Source: an uncultured Clostridia bacterium (lineage in GTDB: Bacteria; Bacillota; Clostridia; Oscillospirales; Acutalibacteraceae). Taken from it: DNA of 64,000 nt. This document shows, piece by piece, positions 7,836-17,321 of this stretch (position 1 is the stretch's first letter; the number at the start of each line of letters is the position of its first letter). The DNA lies in assembly GCA_947624835.1 (NCBI GenBank), contig CANQLX010000001.1:17345-81344 (forward strand). The letters are read 5' to 3'. Below the pieces are notes generated by a model, which had not been told where the DNA came from, did no database searches, and saw only the letters and a list, made by a program, of their open reading frames with translations. Position numbers and translations under genes: made by a program.

Positions 7836-8048
7836 CTACAGCTTGAAATCATCAGCGGTAAACTCAGGCATGGCAGGTGTTGCCCTCGGCTCCCGTTTCA
7901 GTGGGTCGTAGGCATACCTGCCGCATACTTTTCCGACAAAACGGGAATTGCTGCGGCATACCGCTTGACCGTTTTCATTTTTTTGATAGTAAAGACAGTA
8001 TTCACAGTCGGGTGTAATATTTTTTCCGAATAATTTTTTTAGTGACAT
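7836..8048 (-). CDS. Small Cys-rich protein of unknown function
   Basis: A 70-residue conserved-looking protein without signal peptide or membrane helix. It has four cysteines in a CxxC-12-C-10-C arrangement (C15, C18, C31, C42; CEYCLYYQ, AVCRS, KVCGRY), which suggests a metal-binding knuckle, followed by a proline-rich C-terminal tail ending in ADDFKL. AGGAGAG lies before the start. It converges on mscL with 2 bases between the stop codons. I do not recognise a characterised family. Confidence 0.7.
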   Translation of the reverse strand: MSLKKLFGKNITPDCEYCLYYQKNENGQAVCRSNSRFVGKVCGRYAYDPLKREPRATPAMPEFTADDFKL

Positions 8049-8141
8049 TTTTTACTCTCCTCAAAATTTAATATAAACATTATAGCATTATACAAAAGGA
8101 TATGCAAATCATTCGTGCGGTAACGTAAAAGGAAAAATATA

Positions 8142-8864
8142 ATGATATGTAAATTATATGAACTTAACAAGCTGAAAACATATAAATACATTGTTGTGTT
8201 ATCGGAATACAACGGTAAGATACTGTTAAGCAGACACCGTAACAGAATTACATGGGAAACCCAGGGAGGACATATTGAGCAGGGGGAATCACCTCTTGAA
8301 GCGGCAAGGCGAGAGCTTTACGAGGAATCCGGAGCAACGGAATACGAAATAAATCCCCTTTGCGATTATTGGGCAGGCAATCCTGTTACAAAAGACGGTG
8401 CGAACGGTATGGTCTTTACCGCCAAAATTACTAAGCTTTCCCCCATTCCCGAAAGTGAAATGGCTGAGGTCAGATCATTTGATTATCTTCCGCAAAACCT
8501 TACCTATCCCGAAATAACACCGATCCTTTTCGCCAAAAAATCGATTGGAAAAGAGGTTACCGTTATTGTTGACAGGAAAGCAGGAACATATCACCCGCAA
8601 CACAATGATATATATTACGACATAAATTACGGATACATAAGAAATATCATTGCCGGCGACGGAGAAGAACAGGATGCCTATATTCTCGGTATAAAAGAAC
8701 CACTCAACAGTTTTACGGGTACGGTAAAGGCGGTCGTACACCGCTTTAATGATATCGAGGACAAATGGATTGTCTGTCCCCCGGATTATGAGATTATGGA
8801 AAATGAAATAATAAAACAGGTGGAATTTCAGGAAAAATATTTTGACACCTGCATAGTAATGTAA
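8142..8864 (+). CDS. NUDIX hydrolase with C-terminal extension
   Basis: A 240-residue cytoplasmic pyrophosphohydrolase for nucleoside-diphosphate-linked substrates. The NUDIX box is complete at about residues 44-66 (GGHIEQGESPLEAARRELYE followed by ESGA). The N-terminal 130 residues make up the domain; the remaining 110 residues hold a repeated Asp/Tyr/Gly-rich part with no domain I recognise. Substrate unknown. Start has AAAGGA upstream. It is followed by a separate promoter and the PgeF-like gene, so it may be monocistronic. Confidence 0.88.
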   Translation: MICKLYELNKLKTYKYIVVLSEYNGKILLSRHRNRITWETQGGHIEQGESPLEAARRELYEESGATEYEINPLCDYWAGNPVTKDGANGMVFTAKITKLSPIPESEMAEVRSFDYLPQNLTYPEITPILFAKKSIGKEVTVIVDRKAGTYHPQHNDIYYDINYGYIRNIIAGDGEEQDAYILGIKEPLNSFTGTVKAVVHRFNDIEDKWIVCPPDYEIMENEIIKQVEFQEKYFDTCIVM

Positions 8865-8882
8865 TAAATATTAAAATATCTA

Positions 8883-8911
8883 TTTACAAATAATCCATCT
8901 TTTAGTACAAT
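8883..8911 (+). promoter_or_regulatory. Promoter of the PgeF-like gene
   Basis: TTTACA (8883-8888) and TACAAT (8906-8911) with a 17-base spacer, 34 bases ahead of the chosen start at 8946. Confidence 0.5.
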
Positions 8912-8945
8912 AGTGTACGTCAGATTATGCTTTCGGGGGTTGCTT

Positions 8946-9779
8946 ATGATATTCAAAAGTAAAAATACATATCTTAATTTCGTAGACGGTGTTGGTTTTC
9001 TGCAATTTCCGACACTTTTGGAGCTTGATTTCATAAATCATGCTTTTTCCACACGCTTAGGCGGGATAAGCGATGGCGAATACAAATCAATGAATCTCAA
9101 TTTCAAGCGTGGAGATGACCCCGAAAAGGTAATGGAAAATTATAAAATTTTCTGTAATGCAGCAGGATTTGATTTTAACTCTCTCGTAAGCTCCTCGCAG
9201 GATCATAATACTTTTGTAAGGAACGTAACCAAAGCTGATTGCGGTATAGGAATTACACGTCCTCACGATATAGAGAGTGTGGATGCACTTATTACTAATG
9301 AACCCGGAGTAACGCTTGTAACTCATTACGCAGACTGCACACCATTGCTTTTTGCTGACCCCGAAAAAAGGGTTATTGCACTTGCCCATGCAGGTTGGAG
9401 GGGTACGGTAGGAAAAATCGCAGAAGCTACAGTTCAGCAGATGCATGATGATTACGGCTGCGAGCTTACCGATATAACAGCAGTTGTAGGGCCGGCAATA
9501 GGGTCTTGCTGTTATGAGGTAGATGCTCCGGTATTTGAAGAATTTGCGTCCCTGACGGAGCTCAAGCCTGCATATTTTACAAAGTCCCTCGGACACGGTA
9601 AGTATCTTATCAACCTGAAAGAGACAAACAGGCGTATGCTTATGGATGTAGGTCTGCTGAGTATAAATATAACCATAAGCGATGTATGTACAAAATGCAA
9701 CAGTGGTCTGCTGTATTCTCACCGTGCAAGCGGTGGAAAAAGAGGCGGACTTGTCGCAATGATGTGTATTAAAGAATAA
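8946..9779 (+). CDS. pgeF: Polyphenol oxidase/PgeF-family protein (YlmD/YfiH-like)
   Basis: A 277-residue member of the copper/zinc-dependent laccase-domain family, now linked to purine nucleoside phosphorolysis and to editing of peptidoglycan precursors. The three metal ligands are visible: His in SSQDHNTFVRN, Cys in HYADCTPLLF and His in LAHAGWRGTVGK. The C-terminal part has GPAIGSCCYEVD and CTKCNSGLLYSHRASGG, both family signatures. I chose the ATG at 8946 with GGGGG before it; the in-frame ATG at 8913 lies next to the -10 sequence and would be too close to the transcript start. In-genome substrate is not visible. Confidence 0.92.
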   Translation: MIFKSKNTYLNFVDGVGFLQFPTLLELDFINHAFSTRLGGISDGEYKSMNLNFKRGDDPEKVMENYKIFCNAAGFDFNSLVSSSQDHNTFVRNVTKADCGIGITRPHDIESVDALITNEPGVTLVTHYADCTPLLFADPEKRVIALAHAGWRGTVGKIAEATVQQMHDDYGCELTDITAVVGPAIGSCCYEVDAPVFEEFASLTELKPAYFTKSLGHGKYLINLKETNRRMLMDVGLLSINITISDVCTKCNSGLLYSHRASGGKRGGLVAMMCIKE

Positions 9780-9799
9780 TAGCTGTTTTTGATATAATC

Positions 9800-9840
9800 A
9801 ACCGCCCCGTTGTCATCATAAATTCAGGGGTGGTTTATTT
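9800..9840. terminator. Bidirectional terminator
   Basis: AACCGCCCC (9800-9808) pairs with GGGGTGGTT (9827-9835), followed by TATTTAT. It lies between the convergent pgeF-like (+) and sbcC (-) genes. Confidence 0.7.
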
Positions 9841-12634
9841 ATATTTCCACCTTAGCAGTAGTTATGTTATTTTCGTTTTTAACTGTAATTCTTTTATTTA
9901 TCATTTCCTTAAGACGTCCGACGTGAGAAATTATCCCGATAAGACATTCACCTGTACTCAGTTCCTTAAGCGTTTGTATTGCCTTTACCAGAGATTTATC
10001 ATCAAGTGAACCAAATCCCTCATCGATAAACATTGTATCAAGATGTATTCCTCCCGATCTTGATTGGATCTCGTCGGATAATCCCAACGAAAGAGCAAGG
10101 GCGGCCATAAATTTTTCCCCACCCGAAAGCGTAGTTACGCTTCTCATTTTACCGCTTACATTGTCAACAGTATTAATATCAAGTCCGAAGGTCCTTCTTT
10201 TATCATCTGAGCTGTTACTGCGGACAAGCTTATATCTGCCATCGGTCATTTTATACATACGGTTGTTTGCCCGCAAAAGAATCCTGTCAAAATATGTGGC
10301 AAGAACATATGTATCAAACTTTATTTTTCCGTTAGCAGTATCCGAAAGCTCCCTGCAGTTGTTATAATATTCTATTGCCCTACAGCAGCTGTCTCTTTTA
10401 GCTCTCAGACTTCCGGCAGCATTTTTGTTGCTGTTTATTCTTGCGGAAATTTTTGTTCTTTCGTCATCAAGCATACTGTATTCAGTTTCAAGCTTTGCAT
10501 AGCTTTCGTTTAAAAAATCAATATCAAACCTTTCACTTTCGGATATTTGTTTTTTCAGGAGTTCCTCATTTGCCGCAATCTCCCCTATTTTTCTGTTTTG
10601 CTGCTCCAGCGCTGACCTTGCATCCTCATATTCATTCCTTAAATTCCGTGACTGATCCAAAAGCTCATTGATTTTATTCTGTGCTTCCGATTTTGATTTA
10701 TATTCAAGTGTTTTTCTCAGCTCAAAAATTCGCTTTTCGGTCGACGAGGCCCTTTCGGATTGTGTTTTTTCTTCTCCGGTAAGCCGGATTATGTTTTTTT
10801 GTATTCCCTCACACTTGATTCTCATTGCTTCAAGTGATTTTTTTACTGTGTTCTTTTCCTGAAGCAATCTATCATACTCCAATAATTTCCGTTTCAGCTC
10901 AGAAGCTATTCTGCGGTATTCATTAAGAGTTTTCTCAATATGTTCACCAAGCACACTGTCTGCTATATGTTCTTCAAAGAAAGTGTATGCCTTTTTTCTT
11001 ACATTAAGAAATGAATTTTCTGATTTTGCCTTGCTCTCTGAACACCTTTTACTCTCCTCTTCCCTCTCCCTGTCTAATTCTTCACTCAGCCTTTTTGCAT
11101 TATTGACCTCCTCCCTTGTCGGGGCCCCATGTTTTTGCTTTGCCGGGTCGGGATGATGTAAAGAACCGCATACCGGACATGGTTTACCCTCCTCAAGCTG
11201 CTTTGAAAGCAGACCTGCCTGATCATCAAGAAAAGCTGTGTGGAGCTGTTCGTATAAATTTTTCTGCTTTATATATTTTTTCTTTGCAAGTTCATATGAT
11301 TTTTGGTTTTGTTCGGCAGTTTTTCTTAATTCAATAATTTCATTATAATCGTCATACAAAGCTTTAAGATTTTTTCCGGTTTCAACTATCCTGTCGTAGG
11401 CAGCTTTTTGTGTTTCACGTTCTGCTTCAATTCCGTCAAATCTCTCAAGTTTCTCATTGTCAGCTGCAATATTTTCATTGAGAGTTTTTAAATCAATATT
11501 TTTACACTCAAGTTCCGTATTACATTTATTTTCCGACTTTTTTGCAAGCTGATATTCACTTACAAGCTTATCAAGCTTATCATAATCATCAAGTCTTGAT
11601 TTGATAATATTAGCCATTCCTTCAAGCACGGAAGCACGTTCGGAATTGTTCAGTGTTTTATTATATTTTTCTTTTAATAACGGCAGTTCTTGTTCAAGGT
11701 GTTTTCTATTTTCCGAATTTTCGCTAAGCTTCTTTTCAAAGCCAAGTACTATTGATGCGGTGTTCAGTTTCTTTTTTACCTCTTCACTTTTAATCTTATT
11801 ACTGTTAAGCCGCTTCAGCAAATTACCGTTTTTTTCCTCATCCTCAGAAATTAGTCCGTCCACAAGCTCGGTTATTCTGTCTGTATCCTCTGCCGATGAA
11901 ATTCCAAGTGAAATTCTTGTGCTTATTTCTGTGTAATATTTGCTTTCTTCGTCACATGATATAAGCATCAATGCGGCAGAAAGCTCATGTAAAATCTCAT
12001 TCTTTCTTCTTTCCGCATCTGACTTATATATTTTGAGCCTCTCTGTAAGTCTTTCATAAATTCCCGTACCGAACACATCATTAAGAATAGCCTTTCGGTT
12101 TTCTGTATTTTCACAAATTACACTCATAAATTCACCCTGTGCAATCATACAGATTTTTTTGAAATTCTTTTTTTCGATACCTATAATTTCTTCGATTTTT
12201 TCTGTTACTTCCCTTTCCTTTGTATAGGTCTCCCCCTCACTTATGCATTTTAATTCAATCTTACTGCTGTGCCATAACGGTTCAGATTCCTTTTCATCTC
12301 CGCCATGCCTGTTTGTTTTTTTCAGTTTATTATTTTGATATCTCGGCGACCTGTATATGTGATATTGATGTCCTTTTTCGGAAAAATCAAGCTCTACAAA
12401 TGTCTTTACGGAATCATCAGCACTCTTATTTCTCAGCATAGCAGCACTTCTGTCGCTTCCGCTTACGGTTTCACCGTATAATGCATAGCTTAATGCCTCG
12501 AAAATGGTTGTTTTTCCTGCACCTGTATCTCCTGTTATAAGATATATACCGCTTTTGCCAATGCGTGAAAAGTCAATTTCTGTTCTGTTAAGATATGGCC
12601 CGAATGCGGATAACACAAGCTTTATAGGTTTCAT
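9839..12634 (-). CDS. sbcC: Exonuclease subunit SbcC
   Basis: The 931-residue SMC-like ATPase subunit of the SbcCD nuclease, which cleaves hairpins and processes DNA ends. N-terminal Walker A GDTGAGKTTIFEAL (35-48), long coiled-coil arms with the zinc hook CPVCG (486-490) near the middle, and a C-terminal ATPase half with the signature LSGGEKFMAALALSLG and Walker B MFIDEGFGSLDD. All ATPase elements look intact. It overlaps sbcD by 4 bases, so the two subunits are coupled. Confidence 0.96.
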   Translation of the reverse strand: MKPIKLVLSAFGPYLNRTEIDFSRIGKSGIYLITGDTGAGKTTIFEALSYALYGETVSGSDRSAAMLRNKSADDSVKTFVELDFSEKGHQYHIYRSPRYQNNKLKKTNRHGGDEKESEPLWHSSKIELKCISEGETYTKEREVTEKIEEIIGIEKKNFKKICMIAQGEFMSVICENTENRKAILNDVFGTGIYERLTERLKIYKSDAERRKNEILHELSAALMLISCDEESKYYTEISTRISLGISSAEDTDRITELVDGLISEDEEKNGNLLKRLNSNKIKSEEVKKKLNTASIVLGFEKKLSENSENRKHLEQELPLLKEKYNKTLNNSERASVLEGMANIIKSRLDDYDKLDKLVSEYQLAKKSENKCNTELECKNIDLKTLNENIAADNEKLERFDGIEAERETQKAAYDRIVETGKNLKALYDDYNEIIELRKTAEQNQKSYELAKKKYIKQKNLYEQLHTAFLDDQAGLLSKQLEEGKPCPVCGSLHHPDPAKQKHGAPTREEVNNAKRLSEELDREREEESKRCSESKAKSENSFLNVRKKAYTFFEEHIADSVLGEHIEKTLNEYRRIASELKRKLLEYDRLLQEKNTVKKSLEAMRIKCEGIQKNIIRLTGEEKTQSERASSTEKRIFELRKTLEYKSKSEAQNKINELLDQSRNLRNEYEDARSALEQQNRKIGEIAANEELLKKQISESERFDIDFLNESYAKLETEYSMLDDERTKISARINSNKNAAGSLRAKRDSCCRAIEYYNNCRELSDTANGKIKFDTYVLATYFDRILLRANNRMYKMTDGRYKLVRSNSSDDKRRTFGLDINTVDNVSGKMRSVTTLSGGEKFMAALALSLGLSDEIQSRSGGIHLDTMFIDEGFGSLDDKSLVKAIQTLKELSTGECLIGIISHVGRLKEMINKRITVKNENNITTAKVEI

Positions 12635-13791
12635 TCCTGCTCCCCCCAGACTTCACTTATTGCTTTATTCAAAATATCCATTTGTGAATCATTCATTCCT
12701 TCACCGTTGTTAATTGTGCCGAAGAAATCCGAAAACATCTCAAACGGTGAACGCTGCTCTGTTCCTTTTCCAAAGTCCGGCATATTGAAAAATCCGTCCT
12801 GTTCGCTTATGGCGTAGCTTACACTTAAAAGTCTTGGATAAAGCTTTCTCAGCTTAACCGCCGCACCGTCAATATAATCCCTGTCCGTAAGTGTGATATA
12901 TGCATAATCATCGGATATTATCCCGTTCTCATCAAGCTCAGCCGAAATTATCCCTTCAAAGCTTCCCTCCACACTGATCATATCATGCAGGGGTTTAAGC
13001 GGTACGGTTTTTATATCTATATCACAAAGATTTTCACCGTTCTTTTCACCCAGTGTTACGATTGTATAGGTTTTGTTCTGATTAACCTCTTTAACAGAAT
13101 ATTTCAGTTGAGTTCCGCAATAACGTATCCTATTGCTGTTAAATCCCTGTTCCCTGTGTATATGACCGAGAGCGACATAATCGAAGGGTTCATATACACT
13201 TTTTGATATGCTGTCGAGCCCTCCCACCGCGGCAGCCTCTTCCGATTCGGAAAAGGCTGCTCCGGCGACAAATTGGTGTGACAGCAGAACATTACGCTCC
13301 GATTTGTTTAAATTCATTTTTTTTACAACAAGCTCAAAGGCTTCGGTATAATCACTGATATCCGTATCATAAGCATTATTGACATCGGTAATTCTTATAT
13401 AGGGAACTGTATAGAAATTAACTTTGCCGTATTTGTCAAAAAGTACAACGGGTGTATGCTTCCCGTCAAAAATACTTTTGATATGTACCCCGCTCTTTTC
13501 TATAAGCTCAGAGCAGAACGAAAGTCTACCTGATGAATCATGATTTCCGCTTATCAATATAACCTCAAGATTATTTTCCGCAAGAGATGTAAGAAAGCTG
13601 CCCAGAAGCTTTACGGCTTCAAGCGATGGATTGCTTCTGTCATATACATCTCCTGAAATAAGCACGGCATCGGGACGCTGCTGTGCTATATCATCAAGAA
13701 TTTTTTTTAAGATGTATGACTGCTCTTCAATCATTGAAAAATTGTTTACAGTTTTTCCGATATGCAGATCGGATAAATGAAAAAATTTCAT
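12631..13791 (-). CDS. sbcD: Exonuclease subunit SbcD
   Basis: The 386-residue Mre11-like metallophosphoesterase partner of SbcC. Metal-binding motifs are complete: HLSDLHIGK, SGDVYDRSNPS, SGNHDSSGR, LSHQFVAG and ALGHIHREQ. I chose the ATG at 13791 (MKFFHLSDLH), which has GGTGGCG at normal spacing and starts the protein as usual for the family; an in-frame start at 13821 is possible. First gene of the sbcDC operon. Confidence 0.95.
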   Translation of the reverse strand: MKFFHLSDLHIGKTVNNFSMIEEQSYILKKILDDIAQQRPDAVLISGDVYDRSNPSLEAVKLLGSFLTSLAENNLEVILISGNHDSSGRLSFCSELIEKSGVHIKSIFDGKHTPVVLFDKYGKVNFYTVPYIRITDVNNAYDTDISDYTEAFELVVKKMNLNKSERNVLLSHQFVAGAAFSESEEAAAVGGLDSISKSVYEPFDYVALGHIHREQGFNSNRIRYCGTQLKYSVKEVNQNKTYTIVTLGEKNGENLCDIDIKTVPLKPLHDMISVEGSFEGIISAELDENGIISDDYAYITLTDRDYIDGAAVKLRKLYPRLLSVSYAISEQDGFFNMPDFGKGTEQRSPFEMFSDFFGTINNGEGMNDSQMDILNKAISEVWGEQE

Positions 13792-13902
13792 TACTATCGC
13801 CACCCATGTATTTACACACATAATTATAACATATTATTATACCATATTACTATGGCAAATTTTTTGCCTGCCTAAAAAATATTTCAAGAAAATTACAATA
13901 AA

Positions 13903-13944
13903 AGGGACTTTGCATTAAGCCTTGATAAACCTAAGCTAAGTCCC
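13903..13944 (-). terminator. Terminator of DUF368 gene
   Basis: On the minus strand GGGACTT (13938-13944) pairs with AAGTCCC (13904-13910) and is followed by TTTTATTG. It lies right after the DUF368 stop codon. Confidence 0.65.
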
Positions 13945-13955
13945 GTGACCGTATT

Positions 13956-14843
13956 TTAATCTTTGACTTTTTTGTTTTTTACCTTTTTCCTGCTGTCTAT
14001 AAAATCGGCAAGCTTCTTACTTCCGAAAAGTATTGATATCCCGAAGCCGGCAAGTAGAACTGCAATTGAAATATATCCCTCAACATTAAATTCAAAGACT
14101 GAATTTCTGTACAGTGATATAAGCGAGCCGGCCATAAGCCCCATGATTCCGTAAAATGTCATTTGCGGGAATTTCTTTATACAGATATCAATAAGTTTCG
14201 CTCCGCCCAAAATACCTACTATTACGCCCAAGCCAACAGGGATAAGTACGGTTATTGAATCTACCGGTGCTTTTGTAAGGTGTGCAATTGATATAAGCAC
14301 CGTAGGATACAAGCCTATAATCATGAGTATCATAGAACCGCTGACACCCGGAATAATCATACACATAGCTGCAAGAACCGAACCGAAAAAAAGATAGAAC
14401 CAGTTAATAACATTCATTTCAAGCACGGTTTTGCTTTCCTCTGCTTCACTCGTGTTTACAAATGCCAATACTGCCATAACAACAAAGAAGATCACAAAAG
14501 GAATAATTGAAACAGGTCTGAATTTTGTTTCCGATGCTTTTCTGAAAACGAGCGGCAGACTTCCTGCTATAAGCCCTATAAAAAAGAAAAACGTGGGCAT
14601 AGGATGAGAGTCAAGAAGATATTCGAGCAGCTTTGAAAAGGCTACTATCCCCACTCCCGCACCGATAAGAACGGGGATAAGGAATAATATACTTTTCTTA
14701 AAATTTTTCCTCAGCCCTGTCACCGAGGAAATGAGCTTATCATAAATGTTAAGCATAACCGCCATCGTACCGCCGCTTACACCAGGAATTATATTGGCAA
14801 TTCCGATTATTGCTCCACAAATCATATTGATAATAAAAGACAT
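13956..14843 (-). CDS. DUF368 membrane protein, undecaprenyl-phosphate flippase family (PopT-like)
   Basis: A 295-residue polytopic membrane protein with about eight helices. The DUF368 signatures are clear: the N-terminal GIANIIPGVSGGTMAVML and the internal repeat CMIIPGVSGSMILMIIGLY, which form the two re-entrant halves. The family was shown recently to recycle the lipid carrier undecaprenyl phosphate across the membrane (PopT), which supplies peptidoglycan and wall polymer synthesis. That fits the two LCP wall-polymer ligases encoded downstream at 15923-18473. A small DUF6472-like gene is 12 bases upstream in the same direction. Confidence 0.88.
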   Translation of the reverse strand: MSFIINMICGAIIGIANIIPGVSGGTMAVMLNIYDKLISSVTGLRKNFKKSILFLIPVLIGAGVGIVAFSKLLEYLLDSHPMPTFFFFIGLIAGSLPLVFRKASETKFRPVSIIPFVIFFVVMAVLAFVNTSEAEESKTVLEMNVINWFYLFFGSVLAAMCMIIPGVSGSMILMIIGLYPTVLISIAHLTKAPVDSITVLIPVGLGVIVGILGGAKLIDICIKKFPQMTFYGIMGLMAGSLISLYRNSVFEFNVEGYISIAVLLAGFGISILFGSKKLADFIDSRKKVKNKKVKD

Positions 14844-14855
14844 AAAAAACTCCCT

Positions 14856-15038
14856 TTACATTTGTTTTCTGACGATACCGTATTCATCATCATTGCGAAA
14901 ATAAGGACAGCTCCTATAATTTCCGCTGACAAGTGCATAATATTCGTCCTCATCAAGCGTAACAAGACAACAGTATTCCTCCGAATCCTCGTCATAAGTG
15001 CAGTAGGTACAGTTTTCACATTCATTAAACCCTGCCAA
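14856..15038 (-). CDS. Small Cys-rich DUF6472-like protein
   Basis: A 60-residue acidic protein beginning at a TTG codon at 15038, with AGGGGGAG six bases upstream. The cysteines fall in CENCTYCTYD, EYCCLVTLDEDEYY and SCPYFRNDDEYGIVRKQ, a pattern I associate with the DUF6472 family of Ruminococcus-like genomes; the assignment is from memory. Probably a small metal-binding protein. It is co-oriented with the DUF368 gene and 12 bases from it, so the two are likely co-transcribed. Confidence 0.7.
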   Translation of the reverse strand: MAGFNECENCTYCTYDEDSEEYCCLVTLDEDEYYALVSGNYRSCPYFRNDDEYGIVRKQM

Positions 15039-15192
15039 GTAAACTCCCCCTCTTTCGCAATCAAAATATTAACACAAAAAAAAAGAAAATTCAACCCGTT
15101 GTTATGATTTTATAAAAAGACTTGTAATATGTATAAAAATATGGTATTTTAGATAGGAAAAATCATAAATGTTAATGAAGGAGGAAGATTTT

Positions 15193-15786
15193 ATGGAAAA
15201 ATATCATTTTTTTGCAATTATGTCAAGAATGAAATATATAAACCGCTGGTCACTTATGAATAACACACGCCAGGAAAATATAAGTGAACACAGTCTGACA
15301 GTTGCAATGATTGCCCATGCGCTCTGTGTAATAAACAATAAAAAACTCGGAGGGAACACAAATCCCGAACGTGCGGCAGCCGTTGCACTTTTTCATGACT
15401 GTACCGAGATAATAACAGGCGATCTTCCTACTCCGATAAAATATTCAAGCAAAACCCTCAGAAAAGCCTATGCCGATATTGAAAATGAAGCTTCGGAACA
15501 GCTTTTGTCAACACTTCCCGATTATATGCGTGAAGAATATGAAAAGCTTATTGTACATAAGGACGAGGACAGGCACACGCTCATACTGGTAAAAGCGGCA
15601 GATAAGCTTTCGGCTCTTATAAAATGTATTGAGGAAGAACAAATGGGAAATAATGAATTTTCCAGGGCAAAAGAGCAAACACTTGAATATATACGCAAGC
15701 TTGATATTGAGGAGGTCAATATTTTTATGAGAGATTTTATTCCTTCATACAGCCTTCCGCTTGACGAGCAGCATATATCGTTGTAA
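15193..15786 (+). CDS. yfbR: HD-domain 5'-deoxynucleotidase (YfbR family)
   Basis: A 197-residue cytoplasmic metal-dependent phosphohydrolase that removes phosphate from deoxynucleoside monophosphates. HD ligands and family motifs: SEHSLTVAMIAHAL (first His), FHDCTEIITGDLPTPIKY (HD pair plus the YfbR specificity segment) and VKAADKLSALIKCIEE (last Asp). I chose the ATG at 15193, eight bases after AAGGAGG; the in-frame ATG at 15169 precedes that site. Stand-alone gene before the LCP pair. Confidence 0.92.
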   Translation: MEKYHFFAIMSRMKYINRWSLMNNTRQENISEHSLTVAMIAHALCVINNKKLGGNTNPERAAAVALFHDCTEIITGDLPTPIKYSSKTLRKAYADIENEASEQLLSTLPDYMREEYEKLIVHKDEDRHTLILVKAADKLSALIKCIEEEQMGNNEFSRAKEQTLEYIRKLDIEEVNIFMRDFIPSYSLPLDEQHISL

Positions 15787-15852
15787 CAATATACAAGCAA
15801 ATGCCTGTTTTTTTATAAAAAATATCTATCCTGACGTTTTTTTGAATTTTAT

Positions 15853-15881
15853 TTGAATATTTGACAAAACTGTCTTATAAT
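15853..15881 (+). promoter_or_regulatory. Promoter of first LCP gene
   Basis: TTGAAT (15853-15858) and perfect TATAAT (15876-15881), 17-base spacer, 41 bases before the gene. A TTGACA nearby is only 9 bases from the -10 and was not used. Confidence 0.55.
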
Positions 15882-15922
15882 ATTCGTGTATAGGTATAAA
15901 CTGTGTTTAAGGAGATTTTACC

Positions 15923-17236
15923 ATGTCTGAAGATAGAAATAAAATTGATACAGGCTCACCCGAAAAAATAAATACTTTATCTGATGATGAGGTTGTATTC
16001 TATGACAGTAAAAAGAAATATCAATCATTGGAGATGGACGGTGTTCAAAAGAAAAAAACGACTGCACCGGCTGTAAATAGACAGGTTAATACAGGAAAGC
16101 AGAAAAATCAGAATAAGGAGAGCGGAAAAAGTAATATTTCCAAAAAACGCTTGATACTCAATGCAGTATCTGTTTCTCTGTCATCTATTTTCATTCTTTC
16201 GGGAATTGTACTACTTGTGGTGTATTATATGTTTACAGCGAGAATTAATTATCAGTCTATAGATGACGGACTTCCCGAGCTGTCCGTCGGTGACACATCA
16301 GGCGTTGTATCAAAAACACAGGAACAAAGCACAAATACCTATGAAGGAGAGCTCATGAGCGACAGGCAGGTGCTTAATGTACTCCTAATCGGTGCTGATA
16401 CAAGATATAATCAGGACAGAGGTAATTCCGATACAATGATTCTGATTTCAATAGATACAAAGCACAAAAAGCTTAAGCTGCTTTCATTTATGCGTGATAC
16501 CTATGTCAGCATACCTGGGTATGAAACCACAAAGCTTACACATTCGTTCTCATACGGAGGTGCAGAGCTTACCGTACGTACGGTGCAGCTTAATTACGGC
16601 ATACAAATTGACCGTTATGCGATAGTGGATTTCAACAGTTTCAAAGGAATTATTGATAAGCTTGGGGGACTTGATATAGAGCTTACTCAAGAAGAGGTTG
16701 ACTATATAGATTGGCAAACATGGAAAAATCATCAGGCGGATACCAGACATGAGCTTGATGCCTACAGCTATACCTATACCCCGAACAGTGACGGTGTTGA
16801 GGTAGCGAAGGTGCATCTTAACGGCAGACAGGCATTGTGGCACGCACGTAACAGAGGTGAGGAAGGTATTTGCAGCGGTGATGACTATGTAAGAACCGAA
16901 AGACAGAGGAATGTTATTACTCTGATGATTAACGATTTAAAAAAGTCTGATTTTTCAACCATTATGAATGTCATATATGAGATAGGACCCATGATTACAA
17001 CCAATCTCAAGGCTTCCGAACTGACCACGCTTGCGACTAATGTTGTAAAGTATCTGCAATATGATATAGTTTCTCAGTCGGCACCTGATCTCAACATGAT
17101 AAGTCAGGATTTTGTTTATGAAAACTATATTATAAACGGGGAGAAACTGAATGTTATTGATATAATTGATTGGGATGCTTTCAGGGAAAAGATAGCAATT
17201 TATGTCTTTGAGGACTCCAATCCCCTGAAACCGTAA
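15923..17236 (+). CDS. LytR-CpsA-Psr (LCP) wall-polymer ligase 1
   Basis: A 437-residue membrane-anchored phosphotransferase that attaches undecaprenyl-linked glycopolymers to peptidoglycan. Cytoplasmic basic N-terminal part of about 80 residues, one membrane helix (about 80-102), then the extracellular LCP domain: NVLLIGADTRYN, NSDTMILISIDTKHKKLKLLSFMRD, YGIQIDRYAIVDFNSF, LGGLDIELTQEE and the arginine-rich ARNRGEEG...RTERQRNVI lipid-phosphate site. AAGGAG site before the start. A paralog follows directly. Confidence 0.93.
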   Translation: MSEDRNKIDTGSPEKINTLSDDEVVFYDSKKKYQSLEMDGVQKKKTTAPAVNRQVNTGKQKNQNKESGKSNISKKRLILNAVSVSLSSIFILSGIVLLVVYYMFTARINYQSIDDGLPELSVGDTSGVVSKTQEQSTNTYEGELMSDRQVLNVLLIGADTRYNQDRGNSDTMILISIDTKHKKLKLLSFMRDTYVSIPGYETTKLTHSFSYGGAELTVRTVQLNYGIQIDRYAIVDFNSFKGIIDKLGGLDIELTQEEVDYIDWQTWKNHQADTRHELDAYSYTYTPNSDGVEVAKVHLNGRQALWHARNRGEEGICSGDDYVRTERQRNVITLMINDLKKSDFSTIMNVIYEIGPMITTNLKASELTTLATNVVKYLQYDIVSQSAPDLNMISQDFVYENYIINGEKLNVIDIIDWDAFREKIAIYVFEDSNPLKP

Positions 17237-17258
17237 AATAATAAAAAACAAGAGTTTG

Positions 17259-17304
17259 GGACACAGTACCCGGCAGCTCTATGCCCGGCACTGTGTCCGA
17301 TTTT
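17259..17304 (+). terminator. Hairpin between the two LCP genes
   Basis: GGACACAGT (17259-17267) pairs with ACTGTGTCC (17290-17298), inner CCGG-containing arms, followed by GATTTTAC. Only four T residues follow, so it may be a partial terminator or attenuator rather than a full stop. The next gene starts 18 bases later. Confidence 0.5.
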
Positions 17305-17321
17305 ACAGGAGGTATAAAATT